This document shows, one piece after another, positions 40,067 through 52,162 of a stretch of 64,000 nucleotides of DNA. The position numbers and the translations under genes are program-made. Each line of letters opens with the position of its first letter. The stretch's first letter is position 1. The DNA is from Harmothoe impar (lineage: Eukaryota > Annelida > Polychaeta > Phyllodocida > Polynoidae): the NCBI GenBank assembly GCA_947462335.1, contig OX381707.1, positions 62,783,773 to 62,847,772 on the forward strand, written 5' to 3'. The notes below the pieces were generated by a model. The model did not search any database and was not told the DNA's origin. It was given only the letters and a program-made list of their open reading frames with translations.

Positions 40067-42571
40067 ACCCAGGTAACATAAGTACATTGGGCCAACATTG
40101 GGCCAATATACCACTTAAAAATGGGCCAATATTGGCATTTTGATATTGGCCCACCGCTGGTTTGACCGCTGGCCCAGTAATGGCCCATGCTTGGAAAAAG
40201 GGATATTGATTTCATGTTGGCCCAATGGTGGGCCAACATTAAAATGTTTATACATTATTCCAAGGTTAGAAATAAAACATCGGGGCAACCTTGAAATACA
40301 TATGTCGCCCCGACATATAATTCTCAATATAGGACCACTGCAACAATCCCTTATATTGAACAAAACTATTTTTATGTGTATAATTGAATGTGCAAACACA
40401 TTTAAGACATGACTGTCAAGTATCATCAGTTTATAAAAAGCCATTTCTGTCCATCTTGATCTCTATCCCAAATTGGTTAGACACCATACAAACTGTATTA
40501 TTATGATTTAGGACTCATCTAACTCCATTACCCACACATGAGTTCCTTTTGACAAATTCCCACTGATGTCATGCAGTAAATGGCACTTTTAGATATCAAA
40601 TTTCATCCATGAACTTCCTCTGACCTTTTAACATGTAGAGCACACTGGGGATCACATTTATATCCCAATATGATGGCAAAGTAGGAGCCATCCTGTAAGA
40701 TATCCCAGATAACAAGAAATGCACTGAAAACCCAGAGCAAGGAGCCTAGTCATTATGACGACCTAGGTAGTCAGAATGAATAATGGCAGATGGAGTGGAG
40801 AATGGTGTATGAATATAGTCTCTAATTAGTTCACTTCTTAATGAGAGACATCCTTTTCACATATTTGGTGTAGTCTTGATTGAACTAAGTAGCATTACTT
40901 GTTATGTATAAGTTGCCAATGGGTGAGAATGATGGCCCCAAAGATATAGAGACCACTCTGCTCCCTGTCACCAGTGTGTATCTCACAACAGATATAGTTA
41001 TGCAAATATATAAAACCAGGTGGCAGTAGTGTGCCATAAGTAGCAAGTGAGGAATAGAATTATGTACCATAGGGTAGTCATTGGGACAACCTAGGACTTG
41101 AGAGTTGTCATTACTGATGACTTTAGGTCTTCAAATGGACAATACCTAAATTAACAACCTTAAGGTAGTCATTCTGACTACCTAATTATTGTGACTACCT
41201 AAGGTCGTCATTATGACAACTTTGGTCTGAATGGCTCAGATGGGTAGTCACAATGACGACCTAAGGTGGTCACTTTGACTTCCTAAAGTTGTCAGTTTTG
41301 GTATCGTCAAAATGACGACCCTGAGGTTTTCAGTGCGTTTGGTTAACATTGATCAACGTTCCCTTTTGGTTAGCTGAACTAACGTTTGTGAAATTACATT
41401 TTCTTAACGTTAACCTAATGTTTTCAGGAAAACGTGATTTAGAAAATGTTGGATTAACGTTGCAATATAGTTACTAAACCAACGTTTTTCACTTAACCTT
41501 CAATCAACGTTGATCAACGTTCAGAACGTGGACTCAAATCAACGTTGATCTAACCAACTGGTTCAACGTTGATTGAACGTTTTTCTGTGGCTCCAGTGCA
41601 TCTCACCAGATGGCAGTTGAGCTAATACTCGGACTGGACATGGTGTTGCCTAATCATAATCTATCTGAAATTAAGCTAAATTGATACAATGTTATGACAG
41701 TTCATCAACATTTACATTAACATTTAGTCTTTGAATATATCTATGCTGAATAGGTTGGTTGAATAGTAATACATTGCTTTTAATGAGGTATGTCATATAG
41801 AAGACACCTACTTTGTGGCTTTACAAATAGATAAATCAAATCTATTTGACATGTACTCTTATAAATCAATGCACTACGCATGAAATGTGTAAGAGTATTG
41901 GGATTTTATGAAAAATGGAGGCTTAAAGGGATGCCTTTTTGTAAAGAAGCAAACATTGAAGGGCGAAAATAAATGAAAAATATAAAAGAAATGAAATGAA
42001 ATGAAAAGAAATTCAAAGCATATGGTAGTACATTGACCCCTTTTGCTATAGAATTTATGTGTTAACCTAAGGTTGGTTTCAACCACAGTTCAACATCAAA
42101 TCAACGTTAATTCAACATTGAATTGAGTCCACGAAATGGAGTTAGGCTAAATGCAAAATATACGTCATTCCATTCTTAAAGTGACGTTAAATAAACGTTT
42201 ACACAACCTCAACTTGTTACCTGGGATTCTTCAGGCAACATTGAATCCCCCTGGTGTAGCCCACAGCCAATATTGGACAAGTGTGGTTAGAATTTATGTT
42301 GGTCCAACATCAGAAATAATATGATGGCCCTGAAATGTTCCAACACTGGGCCAACACTGGGTCAATATCAGCAATATCAAACATGGGCCAACTCTGGGCT
42401 AGCGGTCAACCCAGCAATGGCCCATTATCGGAATTGCCAAGGGTGGGCCATCATTGTAATTTGTATGCTTAACCAATGTGTGCATTACCTACAATGGGCC
42501 ATGGTTGGTATAACGGTTACGATGGAGTCGATCATTGCCAACATTGGCCCAATATACCCTTGCTACCTGGG
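40067..42571. mobile_element. Foldback element with ATTGGCCCA arms
   Basis: Left end CCCAGGTAACATAAGTACATT (40067 on) and right end complementary, GCTACCTGGG (to 42571). Both arms consist of many irregularly spaced copies of TTGGGCCAACATTGGGCC-like motifs in opposite orientation (40087-40250 and 42240-42555). Shared arm landmarks include GACCGCTGGCCCAGTAATGG on the left and its complement-like AGCGGTCAACCCAGCAATGG on the right. The interior is occupied by other foldback families (see 40703-42225). There is no transposase frame. Confidence 0.65.
40703..42225. mobile_element. Nested foldback elements sharing CCCAGRTAACAAG ends
   Basis: Starts CCCAGATAACAAGAAATGCA and ends CTTGTTACCTGGG. The left block (40703-41340) carries motifs such as GGTAGTCATTCTGACTACC and GTCGTCATTATGACAAC with inner ends AATGCACTGAAAACC and GGTTTTCAGTGCGTTT. 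The right block (41330-42225) carries AACGTTGATCAACGTT-type motifs. They look like two different arm repeats inserted side by side inside the ATTGGCCCA element. Exact boundaries are uncertain. Confidence 0.5.
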
Positions 42572-44292
42572 ATATAGCTCCTTTTTCGTGGTTGATTTCC
42601 CAATATGATGTTTGGTATGTCAGATCATAATAATTATTGCAACTGTGGATTTATGAAGCTTCAAATACAATAAATATTATAATATATGGAACAAGGAAAC
42701 TGCTTGTGTCATGTTCCGATGGTGTATTCGTAAGGTGTCCGGAATGAGGTGCCAATGTCCAAAATATTTGACATTAATTTTGATCAATCAAGCTCGTCCC
42801 ATATTGCTAAGGAGGCAATACTTTCGCACATCATGTATGCACTTTTATAACAACATGTTTGCCTTTCAAATGCTATTATTTGCAACATAAGAGATACTTC
42901 CTAGCTAGGGAAATTTGAAGATATTCACTAACTGTCCGGAATCAGGGGTCCTTTACTCTATGCCTTCCCACAACAGAGGAATGGAAGCACCAAATGTAAA
43001 ACAATAAATCTGGATGTTAGGATGTGGGCGGCCATGTCAGCTTTCCTACATGACATGATTCAAATGCTACAATCCGAGTACAGTGCCAATATCTCACGAG
43101 ATCCGTTTATGCCACCGGCCAGGTGGTGGTTTCAGAAAGAAGTCACCTTTACCCGGTGAAAGGCTTCTACCCTAGGCTCATTGCTGTGAGCCTATACCCA
43201 GCCACACGTTGGCCAGCCGTTATATGTGGGCCATGACAAGGTTCCCACCGCCTCCTGCAGAGCATCATCCCAACTCACATTCAATCACACCGGTTCTACA
43301 GAGGTAAGCAGCCCATGCTTGAGCTCTATATAAATGCAGTGTGAGAAGTAAATATTGCTGAGCAGTATTTATAATTCACTGTCGTTTCACAGTATATATA
43401 TAGTATGTTACTAGTGGACATGAGTAGTAGTATATAATGTTGGTTTACAGTATAAAAGGACGTATTTCTGGGTTCACTATTTACATTGTTACATTGTGAA
43501 CGTCCTCTCACCATGATACAGGTATATGTATATAATTATACTTAAGTTGAACTGACAGTCTTCATAGTAATTATGCAATATGATAAGGGTAGGTAACTTT
43601 TATGGGTCAGTGTAGGGGTTGCATCAGGTCATCATGTTGGTAGGCTCATGTATACTGATATCGAAATGTGTATACTATCATTAGCCACATGACCTGAACC
43701 TCTACTAGGAACTGTTATTTTATATCTTGCTGTTGACCTTGCATTTTTAATAGGGATTATTTCGGTGAATCAAGGTATCGGATATGGCCACCAAGATGTA
43801 TGAATATCAGAGTCCAGGATATTTCATGCTGTACGGAGACTTTTCTCATAGATGTGCTTTCCAGTTGGGAAAGAGGAAAAGGTAGAGGGAACTTGAACAT
43901 TTTATATCAATACAATGTGGGAAGTGTCAGCCAAATGCCCAGACGTATTGACGGCATATCCAGGTCCATGGTGACACTGGCACAATACACTGGTTGTGTC
44001 CTCACAGAGAGAAATGTGTGAGATACTGTCACCAAAACCATGCACCGACCACTTGAGCGTCAAAAAAGTCGGTGGTTTTGACGACAATGACTCTAACAAT
44101 TCTGTTTGTGCTGTTCAGTCAGCACAACACCTAGTGCAGCTTAGATGGGCACTTTACTGAAAAATTCAAAGTAATAGATAATGGTAATAGGCAGACCTTC
44201 AACCTAGTACTCTCTTCATACAATATACCTACATTGTAATCGTCCTTTGGTCTTTCTCTTAAGCCTTAAGAGTACATAAAAAGTGACTAGTG
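42572..44292. other. Non-coding stretch; possible promoter-like sites only
   Basis: No gene was recognised. A GC-richer stretch at 43025-43320 precedes TATATAAAT at about 43326, and TATAAAAGG lies near 43452, followed by CTCACCATGATACAG and GTATATG, which resembles a start codon and splice donor. No downstream exon could be joined, so no gene is called. Confidence 0.4.
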
Positions 44293-44645
44293 ACCCAGTA
44301 AACACACCCACGTTATATAAACGTGATTTCCTTACGTAAAATAACGTCCAAATGTAAGGGTTATTTTAGGGAATTGAACGTAAAAGAATGTGACATACTA
44401 CAAACCTTTTGAGAACGTAACTCACAGGTATTTTTACGTATAATCTAAACGTTATATACACGTTTATTTAAGTAATGCATTTCGTCTACAAAGGTAGATT
44501 TGAGGGGTGGTCCTTTTAGAACAAAAAGGGTAGCCTGGTGGGGTCCTTCTAGTTAGGGTATTGTCCAATATAGTCCATTAACTTTACATTTTCTTATGAT
44601 TATTTAAAAAATATAAGTACATATTTTTGTTTTATAGCCCTAACA

Positions 44646-44700
44646 GGGTCTGAACAGGGTACCTGAGCATCACAGTCCCACTGCCTAACCGATTGAGCTA
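44646..44700 (-). other. tRNA-like Pol III module in the left arm
   Basis: Minus strand carries an A-box-like TAGCTCAATCGG (44689-44700) and a B-box-like TGTTCAGACCC (44646-44656), 32 bases apart. The acceptor stem does not pair well, so this is a SINE-type module, not a functional tRNA gene. Confidence 0.5.
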
Positions 44701-45556
44701 TGGAGGCAGCTAAAAGAAGGGCTGCAGCCTGGCCCCCATATGCTCTCTCCCTCCATCCTGAAACCCCTAACACTTTGGGGATCTTGGGTTTGAGTCTCAC
44801 TTTGGCACAATATTGTAATGTTAAAATGTATATAATATGTCCATATATACTGTAAATCTACAGTGGATCATACTCTGCAGCTATACTTTAGCAAACCCCA
44901 AATAGCTCATCAAATGCAAGACATATCAGTGCTATAGGCAGGGGCTATGTGTGTTCAATTTGCTATGTCATGTTTCATAAAGGTCCCTCATTAGGGACCT
45001 TCAGCAACCACAACGTAGCTCATAAAATGTAGGCACATAGTCGGTTTTTATCATTGCCACCAATCCACATAATTTATGGAGGCCTATGTCTACGTTGAAT
45101 GAGCTACATTTGGTTTGCTAAAGGTCCCTTATGTCCACGTCTAACGAAACTTCTCTAATATCAGAAATATAAATGCCAAGTTGCAGGCCTTCTTCCAGCT
45201 GCCTCGGTAGCTCAATCAATTAGATAGTCGGACAGTGATAGCCACGTACCGGGTTAGATTGTTTGTGAAATTACTGTTCCTTATACCGGTTGTGAGCTTT
45301 TGCTACATAAATCTATTTTCACCACATGTACCCACATATGTATGTGTCGAGCACAGCTATGATCGTTCAAGAGCTGCCTGCAATAACGTATTTTTCTTTA
45401 TATTGCAGATATCGTTTTTCTAATTAGAAATCTAATAGAAAAATGGTAATTTGATATAAGTTCAATGTTGGTTCGATCCTAGGACAAAAAGGACATTTTG
45501 TCTCTGGTTTCAGCAATATGAGTGCCTGGCATCAGCCCTTCCTCCATCTGTCTTAG

Positions 45557-45611
45557 TGGCTCAATCAGTTAGATTGCCGGACTGTGATAACCAGGTCCCC
45601 AGTTCAAACCC
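45557..45611 (+). other. tRNA-like Pol III module in the right arm
   Basis: A-box-like TGGCTCAATCAG (45557-45568) and B-box-like AGTTCAAACCC (45601-45611). A more eroded sister module starts near 45208 (TAGCTCAATCAA). Spacing and sequence match the module at 63142-63196. Confidence 0.5.
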
Positions 45612-45928
45612 CAGTCACGGTTGTGGTGAAATTACTTCAGATTCAAATCTATGTGGTTTTTGTAAGACATTTCTTTTATCATTCAAATAGTATTTATAGA
45701 ATGTTCTGTAGGTGATAATTCAGGTTAGGTTATTTTAGGTAATTTACCTAGATAAACCTAGAAGAACGTTCTCATAACGTTCAAATAAAGTATATCTACA
45801 TTCATTTACGTTAAATAACTTAAAATGACCCTTGCATTAGAAAGTAATGTTACGTATTGATATAACGCAATTGCAACCTAGAAAACGACGTTCTATGAAC
45901 GTCAATTTACGTGAATGTGTTTACTGGG

Positions 45929-46383
45929 GAACTGCCAAGCAGACTATGGCCCCGCCTGATGTTGACATCAAATTGACTTGGAAATTGCCGATAAGTGGCC
46001 TAAATGATCGTGTAAATTGAAAAGAAGATTGATAAAAATTTCTAGGGTCTAAGTATATAGTAGGGTCAAGTAACATGAAGCACACCTTTTATTTCAGCCC
46101 AAGCTAATGAGGCAGCCTGTGCTACTCTATTAAGACAGACCATGACAATTAAAGAACATACGCAGCAAAGCGTCACATAAATCATTTTGGGACAGACGAA
46201 ATATGTACACTACTTGGTAGTTTCCCACTTTGTCTCCTAGCTTTAGATCTCCTCACATTATATACCGCAACATTAATCGACAGGCCTTCATGTCAATCAT
46301 TCATATACTGATTCTTGTACATGAAAATCGACGTTAATTACATTTGCATATAGAATGAGTTGACATGCTTTGGAACAGCCAAA
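45929..46383. other. Non-coding stretch, nothing recognised
   Basis: No gene or repeat is recognisable. Confidence 0.5.
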
Positions 46384-46671
46384 GTCTGTGTCTCACCAGA
46401 TTGGGCCAATCTGAACGTCTTTGACTGGGTGCTATCTTTGATCAAGTGCCATCTTTGATCTCCTGACAGAAAACAGTTTATTTAGGGCAGGTGTAGCTAT
46501 ATAATTATGGAGATATAAGCACCGTTATTTGCTTTATTTCATCCCTCATATTAAAAAAGAATTTTCTTTTTTAAATCTTTGGTTTATGGTGGCCAGTCAA
46601 AGATGGCACCCAGCCAAAGATGGCACCCGGTCAAAGACATTCACATTGGCCCGATCTGGTGAGATACAGTC
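46384..46671. mobile_element. Foldback element, GACCGGGTG family, copy 3
   Basis: Outer arms GTCTGTGTCTCACCAGATT and GATCTGGTGAGATACAG are inverted, followed inward by diverged tandem units (TCTTTGACTGGGTGCTA on the left, AAAGATGGCACCCGGTC on the right). The AT-rich centre has no coding content. The most diverged of the complete copies. Confidence 0.75.
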
Positions 46672-48974
46672 CAAAGCTAATTGACACTCTTCTTCTGACA
46701 CGGTACAAACAATGAAACTGTAGTTGGCTCTCGAAAAAACGAGGATCACTTGATGATTGACTCTAGCATAAATTTAAGTGCTTGACTCTATCTGATAGAG
46801 CCATTGCATCAGCTTTATTTCCCATCCAACTCAAGAATGATATACCCCTTTAAATATAGACCCGCCCCCTTCTCAATACTAAGTCTTTATGCAGTGCGTA
46901 AATAGGTGAACAGGGAGGGGCCATTGATGTGCCTTCATAATATGGTAACATTTCCATTTCGCTTGGATCCTGCCTCAGGTGGCCAGGACAGAGTCTGACC
47001 ACCTGAGGCTGGTCTGCCATGCTGATGTTATTTGATACCCGGGGACACCCATAACTTATCCTATACAATCATATACTGCTGATCAACACCAATTTTCTGA
47101 GCTTTAGAAGGAAAATGATGAATAATAAGTGAAAAGGGGGTCGGATGGGCCCGAGTACCCCATGAGATATTAGTTCACAATGCTATCCCATGGACAGGCT
47201 ATTATTTGGTGGTTTCATCTAGAGCCAAACACTTGTAAGACCACGCATAGTGTGTAACTGTACGTCTATGCATGGTAACTGTAGAACTATACATGGTATG
47301 CATCTCGGCCCTCATCTTCAATTACACCAAGTATGCCCTCCCATATTCATAGGCCATGGGAGAGCAGCTTGCACTAGAATAGCCGAACATTCAGAGAGTA
47401 ACTCATGCCACACCTCTATAAATACGTAGGCATGTGCCCCCTAGCGGGGCGGCATAGCTACAGTAGACAGATGGATTGTGCGTTTTTTGCAGAAGTATCC
47501 ATTTTTTTGCACACATGTAGACTAGCATGTAGAGAAGTAATTTTCATTAAGAGGCAATTGAGGTCTGTCCTAGGGGGACCATGAGCCCCCTGAGAAAGTC
47601 AATTTCTAAAAAAGGTTATCTTGTCTACTAAAATGCCTACATGTAAGTGAATATTGACTTAATCTATGTATAATGACACATGGCTTTAGTTAAGATCTCC
47701 CCCTAACAAGACCCACGTGGATAGGAAGTTTGCTGAAGGTCAAGGTCATTTCTCAAGGTCAGCCATGGTAGAAATGTTTAAACATATATATGCCAGAGTT
47801 AGTGTTTCATGTAATGGTCAGCTGGTCAGCTAAAATATAAAAATACTGTCCATATTATATATTTGGAACAATCAACAAGCTTTAGAATCGGCAACCCCCC
47901 TCCCCCCCCCCCCAAATAAAAGGCAGGAAAGGAAAGAAAAAAACTCAAGTCTTCTATGCACAGCCCTCTGCATATGTGAGGGGGAATGCTCACAGAAGTG
48001 AGATAACTAGCTGTACCACTAAAGTCTATGGATAAACGATATTCTAGATCCCTAAATTCATTTCAATTGCAAGCTTTGTATTGCAGTTTATTTTCCTGTG
48101 GGAAGTGTGGGAGTTATTCATGCTTTTGAACCCAGCATTAAACATGCACATCATGCTATCCCTGTAGCATTGATCAATTGAACAGTACGCATGTGATGGT
48201 TAGATTACCTTTAGCACATCAACTTAATATTTTGATGCGGGTTAATTAATTGATTAATTATAAGCTATTAGGCTGATTAAATAAGAATAAAAAGTATTTT
48301 CATGCCCCCCCTTGTTTATATATTGTTTGCATATATATGTCTGTAGATGCCATCAAGATGACTATTTGAAAATGACTGCATTGTACTGTTATGAAAATAC
48401 AATATCATATCTAGAACCAAAGTGGCTTGAGTTGTCATGGATACCACACTTAATCAAAGAGCATCTATATCTCATGAAAGAATTATCACTGCTGAGATGA
48501 AGGAAAGGTGATATATTGTCCTGTGAATGTTTCTAATTTGCAACACCTAGGATATATGTATAGAAATGAATAAAATCCATCAGGAAAATCCATTTTGCTG
48601 GTGTTTGACCTTGACAAATGACCTTGACCTTGCCTCTGCTCTCAATCTTTTGAAAGGTCATTAGAGGCATATATCTAGACTATCTTGTTACGTTACTGCA
48701 GTCAAAGATATGGGATATTTACATGCCCTCAGCAGTTATTTGACTAGAAATGCAACCATAAATAACCCTTTTTAAAGATGGTCACCACAGCCTTCATACA
48801 GCAGATCTAAATTGCCTCTTAATGAAAATTTGTTTACCATATAATTATGAGTCTATGTCTGTGAGAAATGTGGGAACTTCTTCAAAAAATTGCACAATGG
48901 ATTAGCTATGCCGCCTCGCTACCCTTCTTTACAGGTAAGTGCAAAATTACCCCTACACTGATAATCCATATATC
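46672..48974. other. Non-coding stretch with minor features
   Basis: A perfect short hairpin lies at about 46974-47009 (CCTCAGGTGGCC...GACCACCTGAGG). A poly-C run lies near 47896-47911. A TATA-like CTATAAATACG sits at about 47416. No gene is recognisable; the open frames at 46850-47068 and 48312-48500 show no domain. Confidence 0.45.
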
Positions 48975-49323
48975 AAAAGGGTTAGTCAGTCCAGACTATC
49001 CTAGGTTTGTCATATGTGTGGTAGTCACAATGGTAAAGTTATATTCAAAAATGACTGAGGGGTCAGTCAGTAGTGGCTAACCTAGGTTCATCATTGGTGT
49101 GTTGTATTTATATACCACCAGTTAGTGCCACCTGTAAGATACTGTGATCACCACTCAGTGGCTCCCCCTGGAAATTAAAAGACTAAGGTGGGTTAGTCAG
49201 TACTGACCAACCTGTCAATAATAACTTACTTAGGTTGGTCGTATAGGGAGCCAAAAGAATGACTAACTAGGTTAGGTACTATTGACTAAGAGATTGGTCG
49301 TATAGGGAGCCTAGGAATATCAG
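48975..49323 (+). repeat. Dispersed repeat of about 310-400 bp, copy 2
   Basis: Same orientation as 3890-4291 and without the (TA)n insertion. Shows the uninterrupted left part, with GGGTTAGTCAGTCCAGACTA followed by CCTAGGTTTGTCATATG. Function unknown. Confidence 0.75.
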
Positions 49324-50040
49324 TGTACCCCCGCCCCCATCCCAATACTCACCTGCTGGCTATGGAATATAAGAGATTGTATAGTAGTATTGGTGGATGC
49401 TAATTATACATAGATATAAGTAATATGATAGTGTACGCATTATTAAACCCCGGTATTAGATAACAGTATTAGATAATGGCTAATGGTGTGGTTCTAAGAA
49501 GTTACCTTGGTCTCACATCACCAATAAGCTCTTTGTTCTGCTGTAACAAATGATGAGAAGGCAATCACATGCAGGTGTATCTTGGATATTGGTATCTAAT
49601 TCCGGTTTGGACAACCTGACGTACTCAATATTAAAGTAATACCTATGAATTATTGTTCGGTGCCTTCAGTCGCACAAACAACACCTGGTAGATTTGTGAT
49701 ATAAAAAGAATTCACCTTGCAGTGTCGTCCTCTATATCAAACCTATATTGGTCATTGGGATGAGAGCCTGCGAATTGAGCTGCTCACACAGCATCTAATT
49801 ATCCTGCCCCACTAGCTATGGTTATTCATGTCCCTGACGCTAGTCAAATGAGAACTGTACCAAGAACAAAGTAGGTAGTGGAATGTCGTATAAAGACAAA
49901 GGTCCACAATAATCAGTGCAAATAAGCAGTCTATTCACTCACCGCTGGTATCTGAGTTTACTAGTTTAAAGAGATATAGCATCCATTAACCTTTTCAGCC
50001 AAATTCTATCATCTGCCCTAAATAACCCGTTTTTATTCAG
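49324..50040. other. Non-coding stretch, nothing recognised
   Basis: No gene or repeat is recognisable. Confidence 0.5.
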
Positions 50041-50124
50041 GCCGGTCAGAGCTGGCACCCGGTCAGAGCTAGCACCCGGTCAGAGACTAAAACAGTGGCC
50101 CAAGGTCGTGAGACACAGCCATAG
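50041..50124. repeat. Solo right arm of a GACCGGGTG foldback element
   Basis: Carries three tandem units of CCGGTCAGAGCTGGCAC type followed by AAGGTCGTGAGACACAGCC, matching the right arm of 1009-1331. No inverted left arm is found upstream, so this is a half element left by deletion or recombination. Confidence 0.7.
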
Positions 50125-52014
50125 GCGTAACCTCTGAGTAAACACCCTACGTTATTCCAACCTAGCTCAGGTAGATTTCCAGCCAAAGGTCTGAATTTCG
50201 ACTTTTTGCAGGGTGTATAAACGTCGAAATATGAAGGTTTATTTACGCTCGGCAAATGCTTATGCTTGATTTGATTTAGGTTTATCTATCTGACATACGT
50301 AATTGTGTTTAGTGGGCTTGCCATTGGTGTCCTGTCCATACTACGTCCTCTAGCACCTGGTAGATTGAGAATACTGGAACTAACCCTTTGCTCTCTCGAA
50401 AATGCTGAAATCAATCATTGCTTTTTCCACAGCATCTTTTTATATATATGTCTGTATTAGAATTTAATCATACCCACTGGAATCCCTATTAAAAAAATTG
50501 TAACTTTTGCTCACCACCACTCTATACATGATTGTTCTATTTCATTGTTTTTTTTCTTTTTAAATAATTCAGTCAATATATCAGTTTATTGTGAATTGTG
50601 AAGCCAGAGCGGTATGATATATCTTTTGCAAAATAACCCATCTTGCAAAGATTAGCCCACGGAAATTATCACCAGCTATAATGTCACAAATTAAATACAT
50701 TATTGATCAACACAATTCATATTACGAAGGGCTATTCCATGCTTATCTCCTGGCTTGCGATAATAGGGCTGCATAAGACATAGTACCTACCTAGACAGTA
50801 CCAACCGTAACCCATGACCTTTGGTTGGTTACCATGGTCACCAAAGGTTCTTCCTGTCATGCACAGGAAGGCAGTGGCACGGCTAACGAACAAGATTGGT
50901 GTTTTCCTGGAATGGGCTGCAATGGGATGAGGTACATCAGGGGTAAGCAAAGTGTTTTTTCTGAATAGAAAACACATAAAACGATGTGACAGCGACAGTA
51001 CTGCAGTGATATTGCAATTGCAATATAATTCTTCTCAGTCTGATAAACACAATGGACACAATATTTATCAGTCTCTCATGCCAGTTTTCTGTTTCATGTA
51101 CAGTTTATCACATAAGTTGTCAATGATGACAGCTGTATGTGACATCATTGACGTCATGGTATCGTCAATACTGGCGACTGCCTTGAAGTTATTTCCTTAT
51201 AATAGATAACAACAGATTTCTTCACCTATTGAAACATTATACATGTGTTCCATTAGGATTGGGGAGCCGTCAGGTGCACGAGTTGGCACTGGGATGCACC
51301 AGCCACTGATATCTACAACGTGTGGTGTGATTTTGAGCATCGTGCGTGTCAAAGAAGTTGATACAGTATCTTTGAAGACTTTCAAATACCACTCAATTAT
51401 TATTAAATGTGTTTGGTTAAATACGGGATCCCATGGGGTTACAGCAGCAATACTGTATCAGTCTACTTCCGGTCAATCTCCATCGTATCAGGGTTATTTG
51501 GAATGGTTTGTATCAGCATGCTTCCGGCCTTAGCACTGGCGCATGAATATCTATTGTTGATGTTTTGATTGTATGTACACCCCCGCCTCCTGCCCCCTTC
51601 ACACAAGCTGTCTGTGCCTTGACCACTGTGCAGCTTGTGGCCTACCCCTACCCCCCAAGCCTCGAGACCACCACCGCAGTCCCAGTCACGTCATCCACCG
51701 GCTGGGGGGGGGGGGGGGGTGGGTTAGTGGCAAGTGGCTATCAAACTTCAAAGTAGAGCGGCCCAGAGTATTCTTGTTGACTACATGCTTTCAGGTGCAG
51801 TAGGCTGACTAAATCCTCGAAAAACACATTTGAATCGAACAGGATGCCCAAAATGTATGAATAAAGGGAATATACCCTTCTAGAAAGGGGACTCTTTTTC
51901 CCCCCTGGCGTAGTCAGAGGACCAGGAGTGCTATGGCCATCATCTGCTTCAATCCAGTGAGTGAACTCACACAAAATGTCTAATTTCTCCCTGAGGAATC
52001 ATTTAATAATAAGT
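50125..52014. other. Non-coding stretch; unassigned open frames and a poly-G tract
   Basis: The minus-strand frame at 50732-50977 is bounded by acceptor-like and donor-like sites but matches no domain I recognise. The overlapping frames at 51197-51533 are not conserved. A poly-G run lies at about 51704-51718 after a C-rich stretch. Confidence 0.4.
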
Positions 52015-52162
52015 ACAGGATCAGCAAAACCAACTTTGACTTTCACGTATCTCGTATCGATTTTTTCCCGTATCATTCATCGGCGTATAACGCCTCAGAA
52101 TGATACGGGAAAAAAATCTCAACGAGATACGTGAAAGTCAAAGTTGGTTTTGCTGATCCTGT
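52015..52162. repeat. Near-perfect palindrome (64-bp arms)
   Basis: The arms ACAGGATCAGCAAAACCAAC (continuing to CCGTATCATTC) and their near-complement, ending GGTTTTGCTGATCCTGT, are separated by about 20 bases (centre ATCGGCGTATAACGCCTCA). Very few mismatches indicate a young hairpin. No coding content and no obvious target duplication. Confidence 0.85.

Larger units (their letters stand above)
44293..45928. mobile_element. Foldback element with CCCAGTAAACAC ends and tRNA-like modules
   Basis: Left end CCCAGTAAACACACCCACG and right end GTGAATGTGTTTACTGGG are inverted, about 1.6 kb apart. Both arms are rich in ACGTTATA/TACGTAAAATAACG motifs. A tRNA-like module sits on the minus strand in the left arm (44646-44700), with two on the plus strand in the right arm (about 45208 and 45557), so they point outwards. 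No protein frame. A half copy is at 63130-63528. The element looks like a composite of a foldback transposon and a tRNA-derived SINE. Confidence 0.65.

Noticed and set aside
43260..43325. Segment resembling part of 5S rRNA (CACACCGGTTCT...GGTAAGCAGC)
   Set aside because: Only a short, gapped resemblance; the internal control region is not complete.
43440..43530. TATAAAAGG followed by an ATG and donor-like site, a possible first exon
   Set aside because: Encodes only three codons before the donor, and no downstream exon could be identified.
50732..50977. Minus-strand frame bounded by acceptor-like and donor-like sites, a possible exon
   Set aside because: No domain recognised and no partner exon found; kept only as a note.
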